Source: Synechococcus sp. RSCCF101
GTDB taxonomy: Bacteria; Cyanobacteriota; Cyanobacteriia; PCC-6307; Cyanobiaceae
Direction: 5' to 3'
DNA: 64,000 nucleotides
Assembly (NCBI RefSeq): GCF_008807075.1
Contig: NZ_CP035632.1
Coordinates: 1,860,001 to 1,924,000, forward strand
Shown: positions 54,549 to 63,091 of the stretch, in pieces
Layout: every line of letters starts with the position of its first letter
Numbering within the stretch: position 1 is the first letter of the stretch
The notes under the pieces: model-generated
What the model saw: the letters and a program-made list of their open reading frames with translations, nothing else
Databases searched by the model: none
Told to the model about the DNA's origin: nothing
Position numbers and translations under genes: made by a program

Positions 54549-55484
54549 GTGGTTGAGAACACTTGGGGTCCTGCACCAGCTGCACCTCCCTCCTCTCCCA
54601 ACTTCCTGATCGGAGTCGGCTCCCAGCGGGCAGGGTCAACCCTTCTCTACAAGATCCTCCATCGCGCTGCGCAGGGGCTGTTCATGCACCCTGTCAAGGA
54701 ACTGCACTATTTCGACTCGCTCTACCGAATTCGCTCACCCGAGGCCCTCACCACCTTCTCCAGAGCTCAGCTCCGCCGGCTGAACGAGCAGCATGGATGT
54801 TTGGACGTGGAGACAACGGAGACCCTCAGCAAACGGGATCAATGCGAGATCCGCACCAATCAACTCCTCTCCGCCCATGAGGTGGAGGCGATTCCCTACA
54901 CCGATCTCTATCGGCCCTGCGTGATGCATTTCCCCTGGCTGGGAGAGATCACACCGGAGTACATGCTGCTGGATGCAGAGCAGCTCCGCCGCGCTCAGGA
55001 GATCATGGGCTCCAGGGCCTGCTTCGTGCTCGTGGCACGGCACCCCTTGAAACGCTTCATCTCGGCCTTCCGCCTGCGCTATTCCTACCTCCGCCCCCCG
55101 GGCTCCCCCAAGCCCGATAACGCGACCTTGGTCCGGGATCTCAAGGGCACCCTGAAGCAGCGGGATGCGTGGCTGCAATCGCAGTTGCGCTTCAGCGACT
55201 ATGCCGCTGCCATCGCCACCTTTCGGCAGGTCTGTGACAGCAACTTCCTGGTGTTCTCTCTCGACGATCTGGTGCGCCGCACAGACACGGTGATGCAGCA
55301 GCTGTCTGAGCTGACGGGGCTATCGATTGACCATGAACTGGCAACCTCGATGGTGCAGTCCAAAGTGAATGAGACCGGCGTGGAGATTGAGCTCGACGAC
55401 GAATGCCGCGACCTCTGTGATGCGGTGTTCTCTCCCCTGATCGAGCAGAGCGCGGATCTCTTCGACCACCCGCTCGCCCTCTGA
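54549..55484 (+). CDS. Sulfotransferase
   Basis: 311 aa from GTG 54549 (AGG five bases upstream). NFLIGVGSQRAGSTLLYKIL (about 18-37) is the 5'-phosphosulfate loop and CFVLVARHPLKRFISAFRLR (about 158-177) is the 3'-phosphate-binding Arg...Ser block, the two signatures of PAPS-dependent sulfotransferases. LGEITPEYML between them is also typical of the bacterial family. Probable acceptor: a sugar of the surface polysaccharide made by neighbouring glycosyltransferases. A palindrome 115 bp upstream may be an operator. It ends 19 bp before the convergent gene. Confidence 0.85.
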   Translation: MVENTWGPAPAAPPSSPNFLIGVGSQRAGSTLLYKILHRAAQGLFMHPVKELHYFDSLYRIRSPEALTTFSRAQLRRLNEQHGCLDVETTETLSKRDQCEIRTNQLLSAHEVEAIPYTDLYRPCVMHFPWLGEITPEYMLLDAEQLRRAQEIMGSRACFVLVARHPLKRFISAFRLRYSYLRPPGSPKPDNATLVRDLKGTLKQRDAWLQSQLRFSDYAAAIATFRQVCDSNFLVFSLDDLVRRTDTVMQQLSELTGLSIDHELATSMVQSKVNETGVEIELDDECRDLCDAVFSPLIEQSADLFDHPLAL

Positions 55485-55503
55485 TCCCTGCGCCGCAGGC
55501 CGT

Positions 55504-56646
55504 TCAGCAGAGGGCATCGATCAGTTCGGTGAGGACGCGGGTGTTGTGTGCCGTGTGCAGAGCCGCCGCAGCACGATTCTGGCGTCGAGCCGAGAGGAAG
55601 TGATGGTGCAGACGGTCGCGCTGCGACAGCGAGTCCGCGAGGATCGCCTCGGTGGCGAAACGCTTGCCACCGTCACCAAAGTGGTAGCCGATCCGGTACA
55701 GGTCGCTTTCCTGAAATGACATGGCAATTGGAACGCCATGGGAGATGGCGGTGGACACGCTGGAGCTGATGCTTTTCGACATGTAACGCGACTGGGCACG
55801 AAACAGCGGCAGGATGACATCGGAGTTGGCAATGGCTTGCGCGTACTGGCCGTAATCCACGCGGGCCTCCGCGGCCTGCGCTGGAAGACCCTGAAGGCCG
55901 AGACACAGCTCGGTGCTCAGGCCGGCTGAGTCCATCAGCTGTTTGAGTCGCTCAAGCTCGGGCCGCTTACCGCCACCCGGAATCACCAGACGCACCCCTG
56001 CCGCAATCTCCGGCGTCAGCAGACGGACCAGAGAGCCGTAATCACGATTGTTGAAATTCACGCCTCCCGGAACACAGAGGTCAATTGTTGACGAGTGGGT
56101 CTGGTCGCCAACAGGCTTTGCGCAGCGGGAGATCAGGGGAGGTGTTGTGGGGAACAGACAACCCACTGCAGCACGCACATCGCTGGGCCACTCGAGATTG
56201 CGCTGCCAGTGGCGTTGCACAAACGGCCAGAGCACCATCGGCTTGAGCGGATGGCGAGTCGCGCCCGGGGAAGGCTTGCGCCAGTCCCGCGAAAAGTCGT
56301 CAAGATCGGACCGCTCCAACTCAGGGTAGTGATGCACAACCCCAAGGATGGGTGCGAAGAGCTGCTTGTAAAACGACGGCCCAACGCCCTGAAAGCTGTT
56401 CGCAAGGATCAGGTCATAGCCTGCGTCGTTGATTCGCTCGGCGATCTGATGTCTCTCGCCGGGGTGCCAGAGATAGGTCTCTCCAGTCAGGAGGTTGTTA
56501 TAGAGATCCAGTGGAGATCCCTTCACACGAACCATCTTGCGATTCAGCAGGAGATCCGGCGCGATTCCAAGGCAGTTCAGCGAATGAATCCAGGCCGGCA
56601 GGCATTCCTCATGCACAGGCCAGAACTCGCTCACCAGAACCCGCAT
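55504..56646 (-). CDS. Probable GT-B-type glycosyltransferase
   Basis: 380 aa from ATG 56646, chosen because AGGAAGG lies just upstream and MRVLVSEFWPVHEECLPAWI is a normal Rossmann start; the frame is open upstream to 56826. The N-terminal half ends with ILGVVHHYPELERSDLDDFS. The C-terminal half starts IDLCVPGGVNFNNRDYGSLV and has GVRLVIPGGGKRPELERLKQ and SDVILPLFRAQSRYMSKSIS then VSTAISHGVPIAMS, the usual donor-binding layout of GT-B enzymes. No exact family is recognised. Convergent with the sulfotransferase at 54549. Confidence 0.6.
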   Translation of the reverse strand: MRVLVSEFWPVHEECLPAWIHSLNCLGIAPDLLLNRKMVRVKGSPLDLYNNLLTGETYLWHPGERHQIAERINDAGYDLILANSFQGVGPSFYKQLFAPILGVVHHYPELERSDLDDFSRDWRKPSPGATRHPLKPMVLWPFVQRHWQRNLEWPSDVRAAVGCLFPTTPPLISRCAKPVGDQTHSSTIDLCVPGGVNFNNRDYGSLVRLLTPEIAAGVRLVIPGGGKRPELERLKQLMDSAGLSTELCLGLQGLPAQAAEARVDYGQYAQAIANSDVILPLFRAQSRYMSKSISSSVSTAISHGVPIAMSFQESDLYRIGYHFGDGGKRFATEAILADSLSQRDRLHHHFLSARRQNRAAAALHTAHNTRVLTELIDALC

Positions 56647-56872
56647 GGCCTTCCTGTACCACGACGAACAGGATGAATCGTACAGGTCAATCTGGAGATG
56701 GCTGAAACAACGATCCCGCGCCCACACATTCAAGCGAGCCCAACTCCATCCAGGGCTTTCGTCAGGAGCCGTCATCGGGCCGGAGGCGTGGAGCCATGAG
56801 CCAGACCAGAGAAGAGGCTCCGCCATCAGCCGGTAGGATGCAATTCGAGCAGAACCAGTGAGCTAACTGCGT

Positions 56873-57640
56873 ATGGCGATTTTTCACGAGCTCAAGCTGA
56901 TCCATGCGCACAATCCCCGCTGTGGCGGCACGTCCATCAACAAGGCGTTCGCGAGCTGCCTGAACATCCCACCTGCAGCCTTAACGCCAAAGAAGTACTC
57001 ATACCATTATCTGTACGGCCTGCACAAAACAAGAGGCAATTACTACGAGCTCGATCACCTGACCTTCGCCATGATCCTCGATGCCATACCGCAGTGGGTG
57101 GCAAATGAGTACCAGGCTTTTGTTGTCGTCCGTCACCCCTGGGATCGCTTTGTCTCTGAATACACGCGCAAGATCACAGCGGGCTGCAAGCGCTTCATCA
57201 ATCCACTCTCCATCAGCTTTGAGACCTACTGCCTGCGCTTCCTCGAGAAGATGGCGCGCGTCTTCGACAGCTCCCATCCGCATGAGCTCCGCGGCATCAA
57301 TCATTTTGACGCCTGTCACTTTCTACATCAGTATCTCTACGCCGGACTCGACCTCCCCGAGTCGGGCTCGACACCGAGGCCGAGACTCATTCGCATTCAG
57401 GACGTGAACCGCGAGCTTCCCGGTCTGTGCGGCGAGCATGCGGGCGCCGTGTCAGCGATCCTGAATCGCCCCCTGAACAGCCACAGACAAACGATTCCGG
57501 AGGAAAGAGCCGCACAGATTGCCAACCTGGATCGCTCCATCCAAAGCGAGATCGAAACCTTCTACGCCAAGGACTACGAGCTGTTCGGGTATGAGCCCGC
57601 AGCCAGCAAGCAGACCCTCGGCTCAGCTGCAGCGGACTGA
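56873..57640 (+). CDS. Sulfotransferase family 2 protein
   Basis: 255 aa. HAHNPRCGGTSINKAFASCL (about 11-30) is the PAPS 5' loop in the form typical of the carbohydrate sulfotransferase family (Sulfotransfer_2). FVVVRHPWDRFVSEYTRKI (about 83-101) is the 3'-phosphate-binding block. The C-terminal DRSIQSEIETFYAKDYELFG is a characteristic family ending. Its family relatives sulfate glycans, which supports a sulfated polysaccharide here. The last 67 bp overlap the convergent gene at 57574. Confidence 0.85.
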   Translation: MAIFHELKLIHAHNPRCGGTSINKAFASCLNIPPAALTPKKYSYHYLYGLHKTRGNYYELDHLTFAMILDAIPQWVANEYQAFVVVRHPWDRFVSEYTRKITAGCKRFINPLSISFETYCLRFLEKMARVFDSSHPHELRGINHFDACHFLHQYLYAGLDLPESGSTPRPRLIRIQDVNRELPGLCGEHAGAVSAILNRPLNSHRQTIPEERAAQIANLDRSIQSEIETFYAKDYELFGYEPAASKQTLGSAAAD

Positions 57641-59895
57641 ACTGCAGCCATCACGCTTCCCTGCGCCCAGCGACCGGCGAAGCAGCGGCGGTTCCAGCGC
57701 ACATGGCGATAGCGCCCGGGCGCCTGGCCTTCCGCGTGCACCACGCTCACGTCGGCCGCCAGCCAGCAGTGCTTGCGCGGCGGCCGCTCCAGCAGACGCA
57801 GGCAGAGATCGATGTCTTCCTGGCCGTTCACGTAGGTGGCATCGAAGCCCCGCACAGTCGCGAAATCCCGGGCCCGCACCGCCATGCAGGCCCCGCTCAC
57901 GGCGGGAACGGCCCCGGGGCGGCAGGCCTCAGCCGACTGGGGGTCCCAGCCGGAACCCAGCGGATGGCCGATCGGGTGGCCCGCAGCAAAGCCCACGCCG
58001 AGGCACTGGACCCTGCCGTCGCGGCCGATCAGCCGCGGCTGCACCGCCGCCACGGCGGCCTGCGCCAGCGGCGCCAGCAGGCGGGCCAGCCAGCCCGGCT
58101 CCACCCGGCAGTCGTTGTTGAGAAACACCAGCTGCGCACCCCGGCTCGCTGCAAAGCCCAGGTTGCACCCGAGGGCGAAGTGGAGGTTCTCCTCCGGCCA
58201 CACCAGCCGGATCCGCTGGTCGGCCCGGCGGTACCGCTCCGCCACATGCCGGCTTTCGGGGCTGCGGTCGTTCAGCACCGCGATCGCCTCCCACCGGGCG
58301 CCGGCGGGCACCCCCCGCAGGCAGCTCAGGCATCCCTCCAGTTCGGCGGGATCGCCGTAGGCCGGGATCACCACGCTCACCAGCTCCGCCTCGCGTGGCT
58401 CCTGCAGCAGGCTGCGCCAGGGCAGCCCGCGCGCCAGCTGCAGCAACCGGCGGCTGAGGAAGGGAGCCGCAAGTCTTGGCGCCAGGCTCTCCAGCAGCGC
58501 CAGCACAGCCGTGCCGGGGTCCTGAGGGGCCGCCAGCGCCCCCTCCACAGCGCGGCCCAGCTCCGGCCGCACCACCGGATGGCTGATCAGGGCCTCGAAG
58601 CCGGCCCGGGCACGCTCGCCCTGCCGGGCCCGAGCGGCGGGGTCGGCCAGCAGGCGCTCCAGCTGCCCGGCCAGATCGCTGCACTCCGCCAGCTGCACAG
58701 CACCCCGCTCCAGGAACGGAGCCAGCGGCGGAGTGGCCGACACCAGCACAGGTAGCGCAGCCCCGAGGGCATCCCCGAGCTTGGCCGGCGTCTGGAAGGC
58801 TGCGATCGGCCCCTCCCCCAGCAGCAGCACCACATCGGCCAGCGCCAGCAGATCCGGCCCGCGCTGCAGGGGCTGGTCGCCGAGGCAGCGGAGGCGGTCC
58901 GGTGGCAGGGCGGCCTCCAGCTCCTCCAGCAGCGTCGGGTCCTCGAAGCGGCCCACCACCAGGAACAGCGGCTCCAGCCGATCCGGCAGAGCCGCCACGG
59001 CGCGGGCAGTCTCCAGCAGGCCCTTGTGCCGCCGCGGCGTGCCGAAGAACAGCACCACGCGGGCACGCGGCGGCAGCCCCCAGCGCCGCCGTGCCTCAGC
59101 CCGCCCGGCCGCCGACACCGGCGCGAAGCGGCGGCCATCGCGGCCGTGCCGAACGATCCGGCCGCCGTAGCGCGCCTGCAGAGCCTCGCCGGACACCGTG
59201 ACCCCGTCGAAGCGGCCCGCCAGGCCCACCGCCAGCCGCGTCCAGCGCCGGCCCATCAGCCCATCCGGCTCCGGCAACCGGCCCTGCTCGCGCTTCTGCT
59301 CGTCCACGCTCAGGGGCGCGTCCGCCGCCACGAAGGCCAGCTCCTCGTCGTCCACATCCACCAGCACGCTGGCGCCCCAGAGCAGCTGGCAGATCAGCCC
59401 GAACACAATCCCCGGCAGCCGCGGCTTGCTGATGTGCAGCAGGTCCACGGGGTGCTCCAGGGCCAGCCGCCAGGCCTGTTTGAAGAACAGCTCCTCCTGC
59501 TCCACCAGGACGCTGGCCAACGGCAGATTCCAGCCCCGCATCGGCGGCCACAGCTCCCGCCCCCAGGCCGGGAACAGGCTGCCCAGCACCTCCACCCGAT
59601 GGCCATTGGCCCGGTGCAGCTCCGCCAGCGTGATCACCCGCCCGGCGGCGTTGTGGGCCAGCTCCGATCCCCACACCACCACCGAGCACGCCTCGGGGCC
59701 GCGCTGCCGCCGCTCCTCGTCGCGGCAGGCGCGGTGGGCCCGCCGCGCCCGCTCCAGGTTGCCGCTGAGCACCCGCGCCAGGGCGGGATCCTCCAGCAGG
59801 GCACGGCCATAGGCACGGATCGCCTCGGTCCACTGCCCCTGGCGGGCGGCGCGGTTGCCGGTCAGGAGCCAGGCGCCGGGAGCGTGGGCGGGCAC
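57574..59895 (-). CDS. Bifunctional GT4-GT2 glycosyltransferase (773 aa)
   Basis: GTG start at 59895. Residues about 8-50 are a TPR-like hairpin (NRAARQGQWTEAIRAYGRAL). Residues about 70-440 are GT-B/GT4-like: SELAHNAAGRVITLAELHRA, then VLFFGTPRRHKGLLETARAV and FLVVGRFEDPTLLEELEAAL. Residues about 505-750 are GT2: ELVSVVIPAYGDPAELEGCL, WEAIAVLNDRSPESRHVAER, QLVFLNNDCRVEPGWLARLL (NND as the metal site), SGACMAVRARDFATVRGFDA and YVNGQEDIDLCLRLLERPP with the catalytic ED. Two domains suggest addition of two different sugars. Divergent from the gene at 59952. Confidence 0.85.
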   Translation of the reverse strand: MPAHAPGAWLLTGNRAARQGQWTEAIRAYGRALLEDPALARVLSGNLERARRAHRACRDEERRQRGPEACSVVVWGSELAHNAAGRVITLAELHRANGHRVEVLGSLFPAWGRELWPPMRGWNLPLASVLVEQEELFFKQAWRLALEHPVDLLHISKPRLPGIVFGLICQLLWGASVLVDVDDEELAFVAADAPLSVDEQKREQGRLPEPDGLMGRRWTRLAVGLAGRFDGVTVSGEALQARYGGRIVRHGRDGRRFAPVSAAGRAEARRRWGLPPRARVVLFFGTPRRHKGLLETARAVAALPDRLEPLFLVVGRFEDPTLLEELEAALPPDRLRCLGDQPLQRGPDLLALADVVLLLGEGPIAAFQTPAKLGDALGAALPVLVSATPPLAPFLERGAVQLAECSDLAGQLERLLADPAARARQGERARAGFEALISHPVVRPELGRAVEGALAAPQDPGTAVLALLESLAPRLAAPFLSRRLLQLARGLPWRSLLQEPREAELVSVVIPAYGDPAELEGCLSCLRGVPAGARWEAIAVLNDRSPESRHVAERYRRADQRIRLVWPEENLHFALGCNLGFAASRGAQLVFLNNDCRVEPGWLARLLAPLAQAAVAAVQPRLIGRDGRVQCLGVGFAAGHPIGHPLGSGWDPQSAEACRPGAVPAVSGACMAVRARDFATVRGFDATYVNGQEDIDLCLRLLERPPRKHCWLAADVSVVHAEGQAPGRYRHVRWNRRCFAGRWAQGSVMAAVQSAAAEPRVCLLAAGSYPNSS

Positions 59896-59951
59896 GGTGA
59901 GGCCGCATCGGGGGCCTCCATCTTCCGCGCGGGCTGAAGCAGGCTGGCCCG

Positions 59952-61481
59952 ATGGAGGCAGGGGCGATCACCACAGCAGCGGGGGCGCTGCCCTGGCAGA
60001 GCCCCAACCGCACCGAGGGGCATGCCGCCGACCGGCTCCTCCCGGAGGTCGGGGGGCCGACCGGGGGCTACTGCGCCTTCCCCTGGGCCAGCTGGATCGA
60101 TGCCCAGCAGCTGCAGCAGCCCTGCGGCAGCACGCCGCGGGCCGGTGCCTTGCCAAGCGGCCCGATCGCCACCGTGGCCCAGCACATCTGGATCGAGCGC
60201 CATGCAGAGCGGCTCCGTCAGGCGGGCATCACCGACTGCTTCTGGAGCCACGCCCGCCGCGGCCGCACCCACTGGGGCGGCCTGCGCTGGCACCCCTTTC
60301 CCCTGTATCCGGTGCGCTGCGGCGATCACCCACCGCCGCCGCAGCTGCCGGATCCATCCGAGCGGACCTGGCTCTACAGCTTTCAGGGGGCCTACGACCC
60401 CGAGCACTACCTCACACCGGTGCGTCGCTGGATCCAGGCCCTGCCGCCCCGCCCCGATGCCCGGGTGCAGCAGCGCCGGGGCTGGCACTTCCAGGAGGCG
60501 GTGTACCAGGAGCAGCTGCGAGGAGAGCGCATCGATCCGGGCCGCCGGCAGGCGCGACAGCGCGAGGCCGAGGCTTACGCCACCACCCTGCTGCAGAGCT
60601 GCTTCGCCCTCTGCCCCTCCGGCTCGGGGCCCAATTCCATCCGCCTCTGGGAGGCCCTGGGCTACGGCGCGATCCCCGTGATCCTCTCCGACACGCTGGA
60701 GCTCCCCGGCGATCCCCGCCTCTGGCAGGCCGCCAGCCTGCGGCTACCCGAAACGCCGGCGGCCGTGCAGGCCCTGCCCGATCAACTGGCCGCCCTGCGC
60801 GGGCAGCCGGAACGGCTCAGGGCGATGCAGCGCAGCGGTCGCCAGCTCTGGCGGCGCTATGGACCCCAGGCCTTCGTGAGCGACGTGCAGGCCTTCCTGC
60901 AGGACCCGGACGGCGCACTGATGGCGGGGGCGCTGCGGCGGCTCGGAACGGACGCCGGCCGGGCCCGGGTGCTGGAGGTGCGCAGCCCCGCCGCGCTGCT
61001 GGAGGCACTGGACGGGCTGGACGCGGAGGGGGCTGACGCCCCGCCCCTGCTGATCCGGGTGCGCGACGGCCGGCCGCCGGAGCTGCAGCGCCTGCGCTGG
61101 CTACGGCCGATGCAGCTGGTGCACCGGCGCCTGCGGCGCCATCAGCCGGCCCGGCCCTGGGCCGTAGGGTGCAGCAGCCCTGCGGTGGAGGCCATCGCTG
61201 AAGCCCCGCCCACCCTCGAGCAGGCCGGCGACCCGGAGGCACTGCTCAGCCAGCTGTTCGACGCCCAGGATGAACTGCAGCGCCAGTACCTCAGCGCCCG
61301 CCGGGGCCAGCAGGCCCTCGATGCGGTGGCCAGCGAGCTGAGGGATCAGCGCGAGCGGCTGCAGCAGGCTCTGAGCCGGCTGCAGCAGGAGCGCACGGCC
61401 ATGGCCGAGCTGATCGAGCGCCAGGCCCGGGCCCTTCGCCGCGCCCGCCGGCTGCTCAACCACCACAGCGGCCCCCGCTGA
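59952..61481 (+). CDS. Exostosin-like glycosyltransferase with C-terminal coiled coil
   Basis: 509 aa. TWLYSFQGAYDPEHYLTPVR (about 138-157) and LLQSCFALCPSGSGPNSIRL then WEALGYGAIPVILSDTLELP (about 215-255) are the core of the exostosin/GT47 family, GT-B enzymes that transfer glucuronic acid, arabinose or related sugars in other organisms. Residues about 425-500 are Gln/Leu/Arg-rich coiled coil (LFDAQDELQRQYLSARRGQQ), which may bring the enzyme to partners. The next gene starts 10 bp downstream, so the two are probably co-transcribed. Confidence 0.8.
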   Translation: MEAGAITTAAGALPWQSPNRTEGHAADRLLPEVGGPTGGYCAFPWASWIDAQQLQQPCGSTPRAGALPSGPIATVAQHIWIERHAERLRQAGITDCFWSHARRGRTHWGGLRWHPFPLYPVRCGDHPPPPQLPDPSERTWLYSFQGAYDPEHYLTPVRRWIQALPPRPDARVQQRRGWHFQEAVYQEQLRGERIDPGRRQARQREAEAYATTLLQSCFALCPSGSGPNSIRLWEALGYGAIPVILSDTLELPGDPRLWQAASLRLPETPAAVQALPDQLAALRGQPERLRAMQRSGRQLWRRYGPQAFVSDVQAFLQDPDGALMAGALRRLGTDAGRARVLEVRSPAALLEALDGLDAEGADAPPLLIRVRDGRPPELQRLRWLRPMQLVHRRLRRHQPARPWAVGCSSPAVEAIAEAPPTLEQAGDPEALLSQLFDAQDELQRQYLSARRGQQALDAVASELRDQRERLQQALSRLQQERTAMAELIERQARALRRARRLLNHHSGPR

Positions 61482-61491
61482 CCCCGCAGCC

Positions 61492-62280
61492 ATGGCGCTT
61501 CTGCTGCTGGTGCCCTACTTCACCCCGGCCGATCCGCGGCGGCGGCGGGAGGTGGAAGAGACCCTGCAGGCCAACCTGCAGCTGCCGGAGCCGCGCCAGC
61601 TGCTGCTGCTGGTGGACGACGGCCAGCCGCCACCGATCAGCCCGACGGGACGGCCGGCGGAGGTGATCCCGCTGACGCGGAGGCCCACCCTGGCCGATGC
61701 CCTCCACCAGGCCCGCCGCCGCAGCCAGCCGGGGGATCTGGTGCTGATCGCCAACAGCGACATCGCCTTCTCCGAGTCCATCGCCGGCGACCTGGAGCGG
61801 GAGCTGCCGGAGGACGCGCCGGCGCTGCTCTGCATCACCCGCCACAACCGTCTGCCCAGCGGGGCGCTGGCGCTGCAGCGCCCGCCCCAGTGCTCACAGG
61901 ATGCCTGGGCGCTGCGGGCCGATCAGCTGGCCCAGCTCAGCCCCGAGCATCTGGGCGACTGCGCCGTGCCGTTCGGCGTGTTCCGCTGCGACAACGTGAT
62001 CCCCTTCCGCTTCCACTGCCGCGGCTGGCAGTTACTCAATCCGGCCCTGCGCATCCAGGCGATCCACAACCACCTCTCCGGCGTGCGCCAGTACACGAGC
62101 CACTGCACCCGCCTGCTCGGCGGCGGCTGTTATGTGCACTGCAACCCGCAGCCCCGCCAGCCCAGCGATCTGGAGATGGTGGTGAGCAGCCTCTCCCCTC
62201 AGCCGGTGGAGCGGATCGGGATCAACCGCCACCTGGAGCTGGTGCAGGAGCCAGGCCCATCGCCCGCTCCAGATCACTGA
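61492..62280 (+). CDS. GT-A-like protein of unknown specificity
   Basis: 262 aa. MALLLLVPYFTPADPRRRRE begins with a Rossmann-like strand. QPGDLVLIANSDIAFSESIA (about 79-98) places NSD at the DxD position. CAVPFGVFRCDNVIPFRFHC and IQAIHNHLSGVRQYTSHCTR follow. Related proteins are usually annotated hypothetical in glycan clusters. Likely a glycosyltransferase acting with the exostosin-like enzyme upstream. The last 59 bp overlap the convergent TPR gene. Confidence 0.6.
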   Translation: MALLLLVPYFTPADPRRRREVEETLQANLQLPEPRQLLLLVDDGQPPPISPTGRPAEVIPLTRRPTLADALHQARRRSQPGDLVLIANSDIAFSESIAGDLERELPEDAPALLCITRHNRLPSGALALQRPPQCSQDAWALRADQLAQLSPEHLGDCAVPFGVFRCDNVIPFRFHCRGWQLLNPALRIQAIHNHLSGVRQYTSHCTRLLGGGCYVHCNPQPRQPSDLEMVVSSLSPQPVERIGINRHLELVQEPGPSPAPDH

Positions 62281-63091
62281 TCAGCAGCTCACTGGCCACC
62301 AGCTCCCGCAGCACGCCATCCAGATCGATCTCCGGGGCATCGCTCATCGTCCAGAGGCTGCCGCGCTGCCGGGCCCGCCGCTCCTGCAGCAGATCCCAGG
62401 TGCGGCGCACCCTTTGGTTCAGCCCCGCATCGCTGGGATGCGCGGCGAGCAGCGCGTCGGCCAGCAGCGCCTCCGCCGCCGCGAGATGGCCGGCATCGAG
62501 GGCCTGATCCAGCGACAGCCAGCGCACCGCCTCCTGAAGGCGTTCCACGAGCTGGGTCACATCGCGATTGTCCGGAGCGCGGCGGTGGGCATCCTCCGCC
62601 TCCAGCAGAGCCTGCAGCGGCTGCTGGAAATGGTCCTCCAGCAGCCGGGCCGCCTCGATCCGCGCCCAGGGGAACCCGGGCAGAAGCGAACTGGCGCGGC
62701 GCAGGGCGGCGAGGGCCTCCTCGGCCCGGTCCAGCTGCAACAGCGCCTGGCCGAGGCCGTAGTGCACCCAGCCGGAGTCGGGGTCCTCCTCCAGGGCCCG
62801 CTGCAGATGCTCCAGACCCCGGGCCGGCTCACCCAGCCGCAGCAGAGCCAGACCCATCACCTGATCGGACACCGGCGGCCAGAGGCCGTGCACCGTGCGG
62901 GCCGTGTCGAGCAGGGCCACCAGCTCCGGCCAGCGCTGCAGCTGCTCCAGGCAGGAGCGGTAGAGCTCCAGCAAGCCTGGCTGTGCGGGCGTGGCCGCGA
63001 AGCGCTGCCGCAGCTCCGGCAGCAGGGCCTCGGCCTCGCCGGCCTCGAACCGCTGGCGCAGCTCCGCCACATCGGCCTGCGGATCGCTCAC
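62222..63091 (-). CDS. TPR repeat protein
   Basis: 289 aa from GTG 63091, which overlaps the upstream stop (GTGA). TPR-like hairpins through most of the length: LGEPARGLEHLQRALEEDPD then SGWVHYGLGQALLQLDRAEE and ALAALRRASSLLPGFPWARI. The C-terminal part (about 200-280) is less regular. No catalytic motif. Coupled to the gene at 63088, so the two may work together as an adaptor. Confidence 0.7.
   Translation of the reverse strand: MSDPQADVAELRQRFEAGEAEALLPELRQRFAATPAQPGLLELYRSCLEQLQRWPELVALLDTARTVHGLWPPVSDQVMGLALLRLGEPARGLEHLQRALEEDPDSGWVHYGLGQALLQLDRAEEALAALRRASSLLPGFPWARIEAARLLEDHFQQPLQALLEAEDAHRRAPDNRDVTQLVERLQEAVRWLSLDQALDAGHLAAAEALLADALLAAHPSDAGLNQRVRRTWDLLQERRARQRGSLWTMSDAPEIDLDGVLRELVASELLISDLERAMGLAPAPAPGGG

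Noticed and set aside
55486-55500. CTGCGCCGCAG as a bidirectional terminator
   Set aside because: The stem would have a one-base loop and there is no U-tract, so it cannot be supported.
59855-61036. 393-codon plus-strand frame overlapping the exostosin-like gene
   Set aside because: Pro/Arg/Ala-rich shadow; the 59952 frame has the exostosin motifs.
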